Source of the DNA: Thalassospira povalilytica
GTDB lineage: Bacteria; Pseudomonadota; Alphaproteobacteria; Rhodospirillales; Thalassospiraceae
Direction of reading: 5' to 3'
Length of the DNA: 64,000 bases
NCBI RefSeq assembly: GCF_002844235.1
Contig: NZ_PGTS01000004.1
Coordinates: 186,001-250,000, forward strand
The notes below the pieces were generated by a model. It was not told where the DNA came from. It did not search any database and worked only from the letters and a program-made list of their open reading frames with translations. Both the position numbers and the translations under genes were made by a program. Positions 1 through 9,459 of this stretch are shown here, piece after piece (position 1 is the first letter of the stretch; each line of letters begins with the position of its first letter).

Positions 1-284
1 AGGCCGAACTGCACGGATCATTGCCCAAACTTCGCGATATCCTGTGCCAGCGGCTGAATGTTGCCCCGAACGCCTGTCAGCTGGCGCTGATCCCGGTTTA
101 CGGCCTTGCCGATCAGCCCGCCATCAATATCGAACTGCATATCATGCCCCATCCCAAGCGCACCCGGGATCTGCTTGAAACCCTTGGCGGGGATCTTCAA
201 GCCATGATCGGGGATCTGGCCGGTTGCCCGTGTGCTGTACGCATCGCGACCCTTGATCGGCAAACCTATGTTGCGTTGAAATAG
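1..284 (+). CDS. C-terminal part of an unidentified small protein (5' end outside window)
   Basis: An open frame enters from the left edge in the frame that starts at base 3 and ends at TAG 282-284. About 93 residues are visible and there is no start codon that must be used, so the gene probably begins upstream of the window. The visible part is a mixed alpha/beta segment with one cysteine in the first helix-like stretch and a C-terminus ending in a YVALK pattern. The ending and size faintly recall small tautomerase or carboxymethyl-hydroxymuconate isomerase folds, but I do not recognise the family. A strong hairpin (312-348) follows the stop, which supports a real transcription unit ending here. 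Confidence 0.5.
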   Translation, partial: AELHGSLPKLRDILCQRLNVAPNACQLALIPVYGLADQPAINIELHIMPHPKRTRDLLETLGGDLQAMIGDLAGCPCAVRIATLDRQTYVALK

Positions 285-311
285 CACCAAACCCGCCGTA
301 ATGCACATCTG

Positions 312-348
312 ATAACCGCCTGCTGTCCCGGTGATGGCAGGCGGTTAT
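312..348 (+). terminator. Hairpin terminator after the left-edge gene
   Basis: ATAACCGCCTGC (312-323) and GCAGGCGGTTAT (337-348) form a perfect 12-bp stem with a 13-nt loop, 27 bases after the stop codon at 284. Only two T residues follow directly, so termination strength is uncertain. Confidence 0.6.
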
Positions 349-459
349 TTCAGGAATCCCGGCCATTGCGCGATCATCAGGGTTTCGCACAGTTTAACTA
401 TGAAAATGCGAAGCATTCCTATATGAAGAAGGGGCCACTTTTTCCTTGGAATCCCCTTG

Positions 460-2205
460 ATGATCAAAGAATTCTTTTCCTATTACCTGCCCCATAAACG
501 CCTGTTCATGCTTGATTTCGGCTGCGCGGTTCTGTCGGGCGTCCTTGCGCTTGGTTTTCCGGTCGCGGTTGCCGGTTTCGTCGACGTGTTGCTGCCCAAA
601 CAGGACTGGTTTCTGATTGTTCTTGCCGCAATCGGCTTGCTGATTGTCTATGTCATCAATACCGGTCTGATGGCGGTTGTCACCTATTGGGGGCATGTGC
701 TGGGCATTACCATTGAAACGGAAATGCGCCGACGTGCCTTTGATCATCTGCAAAAGCTGTCTTTCCGGTTCTATGACAACCAGAAAACCGGCCATCTGGT
801 CGCCCGTGTGACCAAGGATCTCGAAGAAATCGGTGAAGTCGCCCATCACGGTCCCGAGGACCTGTTTGTCGCGGTAATGACCTTTATCGGTGCGCTGATC
901 CTGATGTTCATGGTGCATGTGCCACTTGCACTGATTGCCATGACCATTGCCCCGTTGATCATGTGGCTGGTGGTGCGGTTTGGCGGCGATATGACCCGCA
1001 ACTGGCAAAGCCAGTTTGGCCGGGTGCGCGCCTTTAACGCCCGGATCGAGGAAAATGTCGGCGGTGTCCGCGTTGTGCGTGCCTTTGCCAACGAAGAACA
1101 TGAACGCGCCCTGTTCCACAAGGACAACGAACAATATCGCACCGTCAAACTTCAGGCATATGCCATCATGGCGATCAGCCTTGCCATCAATTATTTGGGC
1201 ATGCGCATTGTTCAGGTGGTGATCCTGCTGGCCGGGACCTATTACGTCGTGACCGGCGGGCTGAGCATCGGCGGTTTTGTCGGGTTCCTGCTGCTGGTCA
1301 ATGTGTTTTATCAGCCGCTTGAAAAGATCGCAGCCGTTGTTGAAACCTATCCCAAGGGCATTGCCGGTTTCCGCAATTATCAGGAATTGATGGCAACCGA
1401 GCCCGACATTATCGACCGGCCGACCGCGCGTGATGATATCGTTTTGCGGGGCAATCTGGTGTTTGAAAATGTCGATTTCGGCTATAGCCCCGATCGCACC
1501 ATCCTCAACAATATCAATATCGCGATCGAAGCCGGCGAAACCGTGGCCTTTGTCGGCCCGTCCGGGGCGGGGAAAACCACCCTGTGTTCGCTGGTGCCGC
1601 GCTTTTACGATGTCACTGGTGGTTGCATCATGATTGATGGCTGCGATATCCGTGACATCACCATGAAATCCCTGCGTCAACAGATCGGCATCGTACAACA
1701 GGATGTCTTCCTGTTTGCCGGAACCCTGCGCGAAAATATCGCCTATGGCCGCCTGACAGCCAGCGATGATGAAATCGTCGATGCGGCACGCCGGGCCCGT
1801 CTTGATGATCTGATTGCGACCCTGCCCGACGGGATTGATACCATTATTGGTGAACGCGGGGTCAAGCTATCCGGCGGTCAGAAACAGCGCGTTGCGATTG
1901 CGCGGATTTTCCTTAAAAACCCGCCGATCCTGATCCTGGACGAAGCAACTTCGGCCCTTGATACCGAAACCGAACGCGCCATCCAGCAATCGCTTGATGA
2001 ACTGGCACAGGGGCGCACGACCCTGGTCATTGCCCATCGCCTTGCCACCATCCGCAATGCCAATCGCATCGTTGTCATCACCCAAGACGGTATCGCCGAA
2101 CAGGGTAGCCACGATGCCCTTCTGGCCAAAGACGGGGCCTATCGCCGCCTGCATGATGCACAGTCCCTGACGACCGGCGGCGACAGCACCCTTAAACGGG
2201 CATAA
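460..2205 (+). CDS. ABC exporter, fused membrane and ATPase domains (MsbA-like)
   Basis: A half-transporter that would work as a homodimer in the inner membrane, exporting a lipid, drug or peptide; the substrate cannot be read from sequence. Residues 1-300 carry about six membrane segments. The ATPase domain follows: Walker A GPSGAGKTT at about 366-374, signature LSGGQKQR at about 470, Walker B ILILDEATSALD near 490 and the switch histidine in AHR near 523. The size (581 aa) is normal for the MsbA/LmrA type. TTG at 457 is immediately followed by ATG at 460, and I take the ATG; the ribosome site is weak. It stands alone, convergent with the iron-uptake ATPase gene. Not fused to a peptidase domain, so it is not a bacteriocin-type exporter. 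Confidence 0.9.
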   Translation: MIKEFFSYYLPHKRLFMLDFGCAVLSGVLALGFPVAVAGFVDVLLPKQDWFLIVLAAIGLLIVYVINTGLMAVVTYWGHVLGITIETEMRRRAFDHLQKLSFRFYDNQKTGHLVARVTKDLEEIGEVAHHGPEDLFVAVMTFIGALILMFMVHVPLALIAMTIAPLIMWLVVRFGGDMTRNWQSQFGRVRAFNARIEENVGGVRVVRAFANEEHERALFHKDNEQYRTVKLQAYAIMAISLAINYLGMRIVQVVILLAGTYYVVTGGLSIGGFVGFLLLVNVFYQPLEKIAAVVETYPKGIAGFRNYQELMATEPDIIDRPTARDDIVLRGNLVFENVDFGYSPDRTILNNINIAIEAGETVAFVGPSGAGKTTLCSLVPRFYDVTGGCIMIDGCDIRDITMKSLRQQIGIVQQDVFLFAGTLRENIAYGRLTASDDEIVDAARRARLDDLIATLPDGIDTIIGERGVKLSGGQKQRVAIARIFLKNPPILILDEATSALDTETERAIQQSLDELAQGRTTLVIAHRLATIRNANRIVVITQDGIAEQGSHDALLAKDGAYRRLHDAQSLTTGGDSTLKRA

Positions 2206-2226
2206 AACCCGAAAAGACCGATCCGA

Positions 2227-2258
2227 TCAGGCCGCTTCACCATCCCGAAGCGGCCTGA
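2227..2258. terminator. Perfect 12-bp stem-loop between convergent genes, built into a stop codon
   Basis: TCAGGCCGCTTC (2227-2238), an 8-nt loop, and GAAGCGGCCTGA (2247-2258). The left arm contains the TGA stop of the minus-strand ATPase gene, so the last codons of that gene form the hairpin. On the minus strand it is followed by a TCTTTTC stretch, and on the plus strand it lies 22 bases after the exporter stop. It can serve both converging transcripts. Confidence 0.6.
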
Positions 2259-3018
2259 TGACCTGCACCAGCGGTCGTCCGTCGCAATCAAGGGTCACAC
2301 GTGTTTCCACCCGGTAAACCCGTGCCAGGTTCGCAGGCGTCAGAACATGTTGCGGACCGCCAGATGCAATGATCTTTCCGCCATGCAACAGCACGATCTG
2401 GTCGCAATAGCGCGCCGCAAGATCAAGATCATGCAACGCCGCAACAACCACACCGCCCCGATCCGAAAGCCGTTCACGCACCAGATCAAGCACCACCATC
2501 CGCCAGTGCAGATCAAGTGCCGATGTCGGTTCATCAAGCAACAAGACATCCGGATCACGCATCAGCGCAAGCGCCAATCCAACCAGCTGCCGCTTGCCGC
2601 CGGACAAGGTATGCAAAGGCGACAACGCAAATTCCGAAAGCCCGAGCCGCGCAAAAATGCCTTCGATCTGATCGGCCAGTTCGCGGTCCGAAACATCAAG
2701 ATCAAGCGCGCGTGCCGTACTCCACATCAGTTCGGTTGGCAAAAGCGCCGACGGATTCGGCGGCGATTGCGGCATGCTTGCCAACCGGTGATGCCATCCG
2801 TCATGCCCCATGTCGGCACGGGTTCGGCCATCGATCGTGATGTGCCCGGTCGTGCTTTTTTCTCCGGAAAGACACCGCATCAGGGTCGATTTCCCCGACG
2901 CGTTCGGTCCCAAAAGACCAAGAACCTCGTTATCATTCAGGATCGGAAGATCAACCTGATCAAGAACCGTGACTTGACCATATTTTGCGGTGATACCGGT
3001 TGCGCCAAATACCGTCAT
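2227..3018 (-). CDS. Iron/siderophore ABC importer ATP-binding protein (FecE/FepC family)
   Basis: 263-residue cytoplasmic ATPase that powers import of a ferric chelate or related ligand. Walker A GPNASGKST lies at about 37-45, the LSGGKRQ signature near the middle, and LLLDEPTSALD as Walker B. The frame stays open far upstream, but ATG at 3018-3016 is the right start: it gives the family's usual N-terminus (short strand, then the Walker A region by residue 37) and makes a 4-bp ATGA overlap with the permease stop, which implies translational coupling. Last gene of the minus-strand unit fecI-fecR-receptor-binding protein-permease-ATPase. The exact substrate is unknown; ferric citrate is only one option. 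Confidence 0.88.
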   Translation of the reverse strand: MTVFGATGITAKYGQVTVLDQVDLPILNDNEVLGLLGPNASGKSTLMRCLSGEKSTTGHITIDGRTRADMGHDGWHHRLASMPQSPPNPSALLPTELMWSTARALDLDVSDRELADQIEGIFARLGLSEFALSPLHTLSGGKRQLVGLALALMRDPDVLLLDEPTSALDLHWRMVVLDLVRERLSDRGGVVVAALHDLDLAARYCDQIVLLHGGKIIASGGPQHVLTPANLARVYRVETRVTLDCDGRPLVQVIRPLRDGEAA

Positions 3019-4064
3019 GCCCGATGTCTCCGCCCGGATAAAAGACCAAGAAACACCGGAACCCCGACAACCGCTGTCAGAATACCGACCGGAATGATCA
3101 CACCGGGGATCAGCGCCTTTGACAGGAATGACGCACATGACAGGATCAAGGCCCCGCACAATGCCGAACCGGGCACCAGCATCCGGTGATCTTCGCCCAG
3201 CAACAGTCGCGCAATATGGGGCCCGACCAAGCCGATAAAACCGATTGCACCCACAAAACAAACCGCGAATGCCGCCAGTACCGACACCCGCAAAATCACC
3301 CACATCCGCAATCGACCGACATTGATCCCCATGCTGCGTGCGTGGGCCTCACCACCGCGCAACAATGTCATCACCCAGACATGGCGCAATGAAAATGGCA
3401 GGACACACACAAAACACGCACTGACAAGCCCGACCTCAATCCAGCCCGCCCGCGTAAGGTTTCCGATGGTCCAGAAAACGATCTGTGCAATCGCTTCTGC
3501 ACTGGCCAGATATTGCAAACCCGCGGTCAGTGCATTGCACAGAAACACCAGCGCAATCCCGAACAGAACCACCGTTTCGCGTGCCCCGTTCGCCCATCGC
3601 ACAATCATCAGGATCAAGGCCCCCGATCCAAGCGCAAAGACCATCGCCATCACCGGAAGAACCGCCGTCTCGCCCACCAATGGCACGACCGGAACCACAA
3701 CAATCGCAAGACTTGCGCCCAACACCGCAGCAGATGACACGCCAAGCGTGAACGGACTGGCCAGCGGGTTATCGAGAATGGTCTGGGTTTCAATCCCCGC
3801 CAGTCCAAGGGCCGCCCCAACCGCAAGCGCAATCAACGCATCGGGCAGGCGCACATCCCACAAAATGATGCGCGGCCTCAGATCAAGCTGATCGGGCCAG
3901 AAAAGCCCGGTCACAATATCGCCAAAGCCAAGCCCCGCCGGGCCCGCCCACAGATCCAGCGCAAGCATGGCCACGAGCCCGATTGCAAGCCCCGTTACCG
4001 TCAGAACCCGCCGTTTCTGGATGGTTCCGAAACGCTGATAAAGCGACGTTTCCCCGACACTCAT
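3015..4064 (-). CDS. Iron/siderophore ABC importer permease (FecCD family)
   Basis: 349-residue polytopic inner-membrane protein of the BtuC/FecCD family, with the usual eight to ten hydrophobic segments after a short cytoplasmic N-terminus. It forms the channel through which the ligand delivered by the periplasmic binding protein passes. There is only one permease gene here, so it probably acts as a homodimer, unlike the FecC/FecD heterodimer of E. coli. Start ATG 4064-4062 overlaps the stop of the binding-protein gene by 4 bp, and its own stop overlaps the ATPase start by 4 bp, so the three genes are translationally coupled. Confidence 0.9.
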   Translation of the reverse strand: MSVGETSLYQRFGTIQKRRVLTVTGLAIGLVAMLALDLWAGPAGLGFGDIVTGLFWPDQLDLRPRIILWDVRLPDALIALAVGAALGLAGIETQTILDNPLASPFTLGVSSAAVLGASLAIVVVPVVPLVGETAVLPVMAMVFALGSGALILMIVRWANGARETVVLFGIALVFLCNALTAGLQYLASAEAIAQIVFWTIGNLTRAGWIEVGLVSACFVCVLPFSLRHVWVMTLLRGGEAHARSMGINVGRLRMWVILRVSVLAAFAVCFVGAIGFIGLVGPHIARLLLGEDHRMLVPGSALCGALILSCASFLSKALIPGVIIPVGILTAVVGVPVFLGLLSGRRHRA

Positions 4065-5191
4065 TTCTGATGATCAACCGTTGCGCTGTAAACGCCGTTC
4101 AATTCGAATGGCAGCCACTTCTCATAGATTTCGGTCAAGGTATCGACCGGATCGATATCGGTAAAAAGATCGGGATGGATCCATTTGGCAAAGGCTTCGA
4201 GTGCGACGATATTGAACGGAGAATTATAGAAATTGTGCCATATGCTGTGTGCCCGGCCGTTTCGAACCGCATCAAGGGCGGCAAATTCCGGTGCGGACAA
4301 ATAGCGCGTCAAGCTTTCAGACGCCGTTTCGCGCGTCATGCCCGGGCCAAGTGCGACCGGTTCTGCGCCAGCAATGAATTCCTCATAGATGCCCGACGCC
4401 GTCCCGATCCACACATCGGGATTTTCAACCAGAAGAAACTCGGCTGTATGTTGTGCTGTGGGTCCGGGGGCAACCGCATCGGCAATATTAAGCCCGCCTG
4501 CAATCCCGACAAACGGACCAAGCATCCCGTCAGCCATCCCCCAGCAGCATTCATACCGCCCCGGATGGGCTTGCAAAAACACGGTTGGCCGGGTTTTGGC
4601 CGTCGCGACACGCTGTTTGATCAGGTCAAAGCGTTGCTGATAAAATGCATTATATTCCGCGGCCCGCTTTTCCGCGCCCAAAAGTTGTCCCAGCAATTTG
4701 ACCGACGGCAATGTGTTATGCAGCGGGTCGGCCCGGAAATCGATGAAAACGATCTTCGTTCCCGCTGCGGTCAGCTGATCAATCAGTTCGGCATTCTTTG
4801 CACCGGGCCCATGATCATTCAGGCCGAAAATCGCAAGTTCCGGGGCAAGATCAATGATCTTTTCCACCGAAATGCTGTCTTCATTGCGCCCCCCGAACAA
4901 CGGAATGTCAGCAGCCCGCGGAAAGCGTTCATAAAGCTGTGTTTCAAGTCCGGGGTGGGTCCAGCTCAGCGGTGTCATCATGCCGACAATCCCGGCAACC
5001 GGATCATCGGGGCGCAACAATGCCAGCAACGGAATATAGCGTCCCTCGCTGATTACCAGGCGCGTGACCGGCAATTCGATACTGACCTTGCGCCCGGCAA
5101 GATCGGTGACCTCGATCGTTTCGGCGCGCGCAGTCGTCATCGCCACGATCAAGAAGAACAGAACAGATAAGGATTTCAGAACAACTGTCAT
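4061..5191 (-). CDS. Periplasmic ferric-chelate binding protein (FecB/TroA-like fold)
   Basis: Predicted 376-residue exported binding protein. I start it at ATG 5191-5189 because it is preceded by AAGGGTGG at good spacing and gives a clean signal peptide (hydrophobic core VLKSLSVLFFLIV, cleavage after TARA near residue 23); the longer open frame upstream would bury the signal. The mature protein shows the class III binding-protein pattern: an N-terminal domain with DLAGRKV, a long linking helix and a C-terminal lobe. Two neighbouring cysteines occur in a YECCWG segment. It follows the receptor gene after a hairpin and overlaps the permease gene by 4 bp. Probable ligand: an iron chelate. Confidence 0.85.
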   Translation of the reverse strand: MTVVLKSLSVLFFLIVAMTTARAETIEVTDLAGRKVSIELPVTRLVISEGRYIPLLALLRPDDPVAGIVGMMTPLSWTHPGLETQLYERFPRAADIPLFGGRNEDSISVEKIIDLAPELAIFGLNDHGPGAKNAELIDQLTAAGTKIVFIDFRADPLHNTLPSVKLLGQLLGAEKRAAEYNAFYQQRFDLIKQRVATAKTRPTVFLQAHPGRYECCWGMADGMLGPFVGIAGGLNIADAVAPGPTAQHTAEFLLVENPDVWIGTASGIYEEFIAGAEPVALGPGMTRETASESLTRYLSAPEFAALDAVRNGRAHSIWHNFYNSPFNIVALEAFAKWIHPDLFTDIDPVDTLTEIYEKWLPFELNGVYSATVDHQK

Positions 5192-5203
5192 GACCCACCC
5201 TTG

Positions 5204-5239
5204 AAATAGCAAAATCCGGGGCAGCAAACGCTGCCCCGG
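5204..5239 (-). terminator. Intrinsic terminator or attenuator between receptor and ABC genes
   Basis: Read on the minus strand: CCGGGGCAGC, loop GTTT, GCTGCCCCGG (a perfect 10-bp stem, 5239-5216), followed by ATTTTGCTATTT. It lies in the 73-base gap after the receptor stop and before the binding-protein start. All six iron genes run in the same direction, so partial read-through here would give high receptor and lower ABC expression. Confidence 0.7.
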
Positions 5240-5264
5240 CAAGACCGGTTATCTTTTGGCAAGA

Positions 5265-7565
5265 TCAGAACTGTGCTTTTGCCATCAGCAGGAACGAACG
5301 ACCCGGCTCATAAAGCGGGACCACATTGGTGAAGTCCTGCCCATAGCTTCCGCGATCGGCATATTCTTCATCAAAGATGTTGTTGGCTTCGATCCGGAGT
5401 GTCAGGTAATCGGCCTCTTCGGGCTTGTATTCGGCATAAAGCCCGACAACTTCATAGGCTTCCTGGGCTGTGCCACCGGCATCGGCGGTATCGGTGTTTT
5501 TCAACGCCGCATCAATCGTGCCCCCGATGGTCAGATTAATGCCTTCGATCATATGGGCTGCTTCAAGGGCAATGACCCGACCCAGCGGCGCACCAAGATA
5601 CTGTGTGCCATCTGAATCCGCCGGGCTGCCATTCAGGGTGATTTCACTGTCGGTATAGGTTACCCGCGCAAAGCCCGGACCCCAGTTATATCCGGCACCA
5701 AGGTTATAGCCCCGGGTTTCGAAATCCACGACGACCGACGGCCCGGTGCTCCAGCCCGGATCACGCGCATTGTCAAATGTGCTGCGGAAAATGCCGGCAT
5801 TGAACGAAAACCCTTCGTGCTGAACTTCAAATCCGGTGGTGTAGTTTTCCGCACGGACCGGTTTGACACCCTTGCTGTAATCCCAGGCCGGGTTCATCAC
5901 ATAGTTTTCCGCCAGTGCAATACCGCCCCAGACATTGGAATAACCGGCATTGATGGTCAGGAACTCGGTGACATCAACCGCGGCGGCGACATTGCCGCTC
6001 AGCCCTTCATTTTCAATTTCGGTGCCGTCAAGACCGACAAATTTCTGGCTGTCGCCCCGCAAACCAAAGGACAGACGCAGGGGATCAAGCGGCTGAAGAC
6101 GTGCCTGGGCATATCCACCGAAATTGGTTGCCTCTTCCTCGCGGTCTGACGTCGGGCCGTCATATTCGGCCGTGTCGTGATAGAAATCGACACCGGCCGT
6201 AATCGTATCGCGTTCCGACAGATTGAAATCATTTTCAAACTTGCCAGAAAAACTGCTGGTGGTGCCACGACCCTGTTCGGTCAGCGGCGCGTACAGATAG
6301 GTCTCGCTATAGGCAAGAACCGCCTTGGGATCCCAAAGACCATCTGCACCGTTTTGCCCGTAATTGAAGGTAAAGTTGCGCCGGCGCATGTCATAGCCAA
6401 GCTCGTCTGGCTGATTGCGGTTGGTCAGATCCGTCATGTTCGCACGGTACGGACGACGTGCACGGTCGCGTACCTGTTCGCCGGAAAATTCAAACCGGTG
6501 ACCGCTTTGTGCTTCATAGGCCGACTTGATCAGCCCGGATCGCATATCGGCTTCTGTACCGGGAACCTGATCGCCGTTACCTGCCTCGTAATCATCGCCC
6601 TTGGCCCATTTGAAATAGCCAAGAAGCTCAAAACCACCGGCACGGCCATAGGACGCCAGATCGTTGGTAAAGGTTTCACCATTGGTGTCGTAGCTGGCCT
6701 TTGCAAACCCGCCAAGCGAACGACCCGGTTCCAGTACATCGGCAACATCAACGGTCTCATAGACAATCGCACCGCCAAGTGCTGCCGGTCCGGCATCTGC
6801 CGGGGCAACGCCGGGATCAACACGTGCGGCCTTAAGCAGGCTTGGGTCAATCAGGTTGGTACCGCTGTGGTGGAAAACCTTGTTGTTCTGACGCGCACCA
6901 TCAATGCTGATGGCAAGATTGGTTTCCTCGATCGCGTTGACATAAAGTTTCTGGTTCAACGGCACCGATCCCCCAACCGACACGGCGGACTGCCCGGCAA
7001 ACACGTCCTTGACGTCTTGGGGATTGCGGCGTTCAAAATCCTCGGGCGTGACATAGATCGACTGTGCGCGGTCTGCCGCGCCAATGTGGTCATCGGTATG
7101 GGTATTTGCCTCAACCAGGATCGGGCTGAGCGATGTCGTACCATCCGCATCACCTTGTGCGGTACTGACGATGGTGATCGCCCCATTCGATCCGATCCGA
7201 TAGGAAAGCCCGGTTCCGGCCAAAAGCCGTTGCAACGCATCTTCGGTACGCAAATCCCCCGAAACACCCGGCGTTTGCACACCGCGTACCAGATCACCAT
7301 TTGCAGAAACCTGGACACCGGCCTGCTGGCCGAACATTGCCAGTGCATCGGCAAGCAATTGACGTTCGATGTCAAAGCTGCGAATGGCGTCGGCCTGTGC
7401 GATTTCCTGGTTTGAAATTTCCTGATTTTTCTCCGTCGCTGGCAGACCGGATGCTTTTGCCTCTGTGGCCATCCCCTGAAGTGCCAGCATTGACAGCGCG
7501 GTCGTCACCGCAAGGCGATTTCGCCAGTTCCCCTTAACGACCGACAACTGAACCCCCATCATCAA
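5265..7565 (-). CDS. TonB-dependent ferric-chelate receptor with N-terminal signalling domain (FecA type)
   Basis: 766-residue outer-membrane receptor. The first 38 residues look like a long signal peptide. A secretin/TonB short N-terminal (STN) domain follows at about 65-140, then the plug (about 165-270) and the 22-strand barrel, ending in phenylalanine as expected for outer-membrane barrels (AKAQF). The STN domain is the part that in FecA and FpvA contacts the FecR anti-sigma factor; fecR- and fecI-type genes lie directly upstream, which fits ligand-induced transcription. Start ATG 7565 is the first of three consecutive methionines, so the exact initiator is unsure by two codons. Confidence 0.9.
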   Translation of the reverse strand: MMMGVQLSVVKGNWRNRLAVTTALSMLALQGMATEAKASGLPATEKNQEISNQEIAQADAIRSFDIERQLLADALAMFGQQAGVQVSANGDLVRGVQTPGVSGDLRTEDALQRLLAGTGLSYRIGSNGAITIVSTAQGDADGTTSLSPILVEANTHTDDHIGAADRAQSIYVTPEDFERRNPQDVKDVFAGQSAVSVGGSVPLNQKLYVNAIEETNLAISIDGARQNNKVFHHSGTNLIDPSLLKAARVDPGVAPADAGPAALGGAIVYETVDVADVLEPGRSLGGFAKASYDTNGETFTNDLASYGRAGGFELLGYFKWAKGDDYEAGNGDQVPGTEADMRSGLIKSAYEAQSGHRFEFSGEQVRDRARRPYRANMTDLTNRNQPDELGYDMRRRNFTFNYGQNGADGLWDPKAVLAYSETYLYAPLTEQGRGTTSSFSGKFENDFNLSERDTITAGVDFYHDTAEYDGPTSDREEEATNFGGYAQARLQPLDPLRLSFGLRGDSQKFVGLDGTEIENEGLSGNVAAAVDVTEFLTINAGYSNVWGGIALAENYVMNPAWDYSKGVKPVRAENYTTGFEVQHEGFSFNAGIFRSTFDNARDPGWSTGPSVVVDFETRGYNLGAGYNWGPGFARVTYTDSEITLNGSPADSDGTQYLGAPLGRVIALEAAHMIEGINLTIGGTIDAALKNTDTADAGGTAQEAYEVVGLYAEYKPEEADYLTLRIEANNIFDEEYADRGSYGQDFTNVVPLYEPGRSFLLMAKAQF

Positions 7566-7707
7566 TATTCTCCGCTTGGTATGTTTTACATTCCGGTGAA
7601 ATGCAAATGCGACTTAAATTCACCATCTAACCAAGCAACGATGCGGGCGTTCTCGATTTTCAAATTTATTTTCGCCTTTTTACGAAAAAAACGCGCAAGC
7701 CCCTGTT

Positions 7708-8772
7708 TTATCGGCGGGAAACCACCATCAGCCACGGCGAAATTTCGCGAATTTCCGCCCCCTGGGCATCGGCCATGACCTGCAGGGCGGCCTTCGGATT
7801 TTGCAGATCGTAAATCCCGGTCAGCGGCTTTTGCGCCAAATCGGCATCCGAAATCACCACCCATCCATCATAATAGCGGTCAACCGTTTCAACCATTTCG
7901 GCAAAGGCGCGATCCTTGGCGATCAACTGACCGTTTCGCCATGCCCCAACCAGTGCCGGCGACAGCGATTGCCGCGTGACATCGCCGGCAGGGCCAATAT
8001 GGGCAACATCCCCGGCCAGCAATTCAGCCCCGTCCCCCAGCGCGTCGCCATCAACGCGCACACGCCCATGTTCGACGGCAACATCAACACCATAATCGCT
8101 GCTGCGCACATTGAACGCGGTTCCCAGAACCGTGGTCCTAATACCTTGTGCCTGTACCGTAAACGGGCGTTCCGTCATCGGGACAACCTCAAAGAACGCC
8201 TCCCCGTCAAGCAAGGTCACCTGACGATCAGTTGAAAAATCAAATGCCACCGCACTTTCCGGCCCAAGATGCAGCCTTGATCCATCGGGCAGGGTATAAA
8301 TCCCGGTTTCGTAGGTTGCGGTCGCATAATCCGCTTCAAACTGCGTCAGCCAGCCGGGCATCAGCACCACCAGCAAACAGGCCGCCAATGCCGCCGCTAC
8401 CGACATGCCGATTAACGTACGTGCCCGCGCAAATGACCGCCGCGCGCGCTCCGGCGATGCTAGGCTGATCCGGGCCGACCTATCCCCGGTGACGACACCG
8501 GCGTGATCTGCCGGGCGCAACTGGCGCGCGGGTGAAATTCTGTCTTGTTGCGGGGTTTTGTCCTGCTGATGCAGTTCCCATTCCGCGCTATGGACCGGTA
8601 CTGTCATTTCAAGCATCTGCCAGACGCGCAGGGTCTCATCCCAGTCGGCACGGTTTTGCGCACTGGCTTTTAGCCATTCATCATGTTCGCGGCGCAAGGT
8701 CGCGTTGTCCGGATCCTCGGACAGGCGGGCGATCCATTCACTTGCAGAACCGGGATGGGTCAATTCCGTCAT
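7708..8772 (-). CDS. FecR-family anti-sigma factor (membrane sensor)
   Basis: 354 residues. The N-terminal cytoplasmic part (about 1-85, with several tryptophans in the WxxxL-like pattern of the DUF4880 domain) would hold the sigma factor. One membrane segment lies at about 125-150, and a periplasmic FecR domain with a C-terminal STN-contact region follows. Two ATGs are possible, 8790 and 8772. I choose 8772 because GGAGAG lies about ten bases before it; the alternative adds six residues. The gene is between the sigma factor and the receptor and probably transmits the receptor's ligand-bound state to the sigma factor. Confidence 0.87.
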   Translation of the reverse strand: MTELTHPGSASEWIARLSEDPDNATLRREHDEWLKASAQNRADWDETLRVWQMLEMTVPVHSAEWELHQQDKTPQQDRISPARQLRPADHAGVVTGDRSARISLASPERARRSFARARTLIGMSVAAALAACLLVVLMPGWLTQFEADYATATYETGIYTLPDGSRLHLGPESAVAFDFSTDRQVTLLDGEAFFEVVPMTERPFTVQAQGIRTTVLGTAFNVRSSDYGVDVAVEHGRVRVDGDALGDGAELLAGDVAHIGPAGDVTRQSLSPALVGAWRNGQLIAKDRAFAEMVETVDRYYDGWVVISDADLAQKPLTGIYDLQNPKAALQVMADAQGAEIREISPWLMVVSRR

Positions 8773-8928
8773 GGCGTTGTGTCTCTCCATGTGTCAACAG
8801 GACACAAGGCACCTTTTTGGTGCTGTTTGCGGGTATCTTTCATGTCCTGGCACATTTTTATTTCTCTCCTGTCCAATAAACGAATGGCACCCGTCGGATT
8901 TTCAAATTTTCCGACAGATTTTCCTCGT

Positions 8929-9459
8929 CTATCTCCCTTTTGCCAGAAACAGTTTGCAGTGCTCGATCGCATCAACAACAAGCGAATGCGCAGTTCCGAT
9001 AGAAACATCAAGGCGTTGGGCGATTTCCGCATATTTGCATCCGCCAAAACGATGCATCTCAAGTGCGATGCGCGATTTTTCCGGCAACTCGGCCAATGCC
9101 TTTTCCAGAAGACGCAATTCACCGCGTGCAATTGCCTTTTCTTCGGGATCGGGGGTGTCTTCGGCGACCATTTCCGCTGATGCTGTGCCATCCCCGTGGA
9201 TCAGGGCATTTTCACGACCGATCCGGCGACGGCCATCAATGGCAAGATTGCGAACAATACGGAAAATATAACCAACCGGCTCGTCCAGCTTGGCATCGAG
9301 TTTGACCTGCTGGGCGCGTTCGAGCCGAAAATAGGCATCTTGCACGATGTCTTCGGCCAAGGCCTGATCACCAACGATTGCGCGCGCATACTTCACCAGT
9401 TCATGCCGACGGGCAATGAACACGGTCAGAAGTTCGTTATCGCACAGGGTCGCAACCAT
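8929..9459 (-). CDS. FecI-type ECF RNA polymerase sigma factor
   Basis: 176 residues with the two ECF domains. Region 2 (about 15-85) includes EDIVQDAYFRL, and region 4 (about 115-170) includes a helix-turn-helix around CKYAEIAQRLDVSIGTAHS. It would direct polymerase to the receptor promoter when released or activated by the FecR-type protein encoded downstream. First gene of the iron unit. A candidate Fur site lies 35-53 bases upstream of the start, which would give iron control on top of ligand control. A 156-base gap separates its stop from the fecR start. Confidence 0.9.
   Translation of the reverse strand: MVATLCDNELLTVFIARRHELVKYARAIVGDQALAEDIVQDAYFRLERAQQVKLDAKLDEPVGYIFRIVRNLAIDGRRRIGRENALIHGDGTASAEMVAEDTPDPEEKAIARGELRLLEKALAELPEKSRIALEMHRFGGCKYAEIAQRLDVSIGTAHSLVVDAIEHCKLFLAKGR

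Noticed and set aside
394..1698. Long minus-strand open frame (434 codons) opposite the ABC exporter
   Set aside because: Composition is dominated by His, Gln, Asp and Gly runs without any domain, and the plus-strand frame carries all ABC motifs; it is an antisense shadow.
6177..7415. Plus-strand open frame (412 codons) opposite the FecA-type receptor
   Set aside because: No start signal or recognisable domain; the minus strand encodes a full receptor with signal peptide and terminal Phe.
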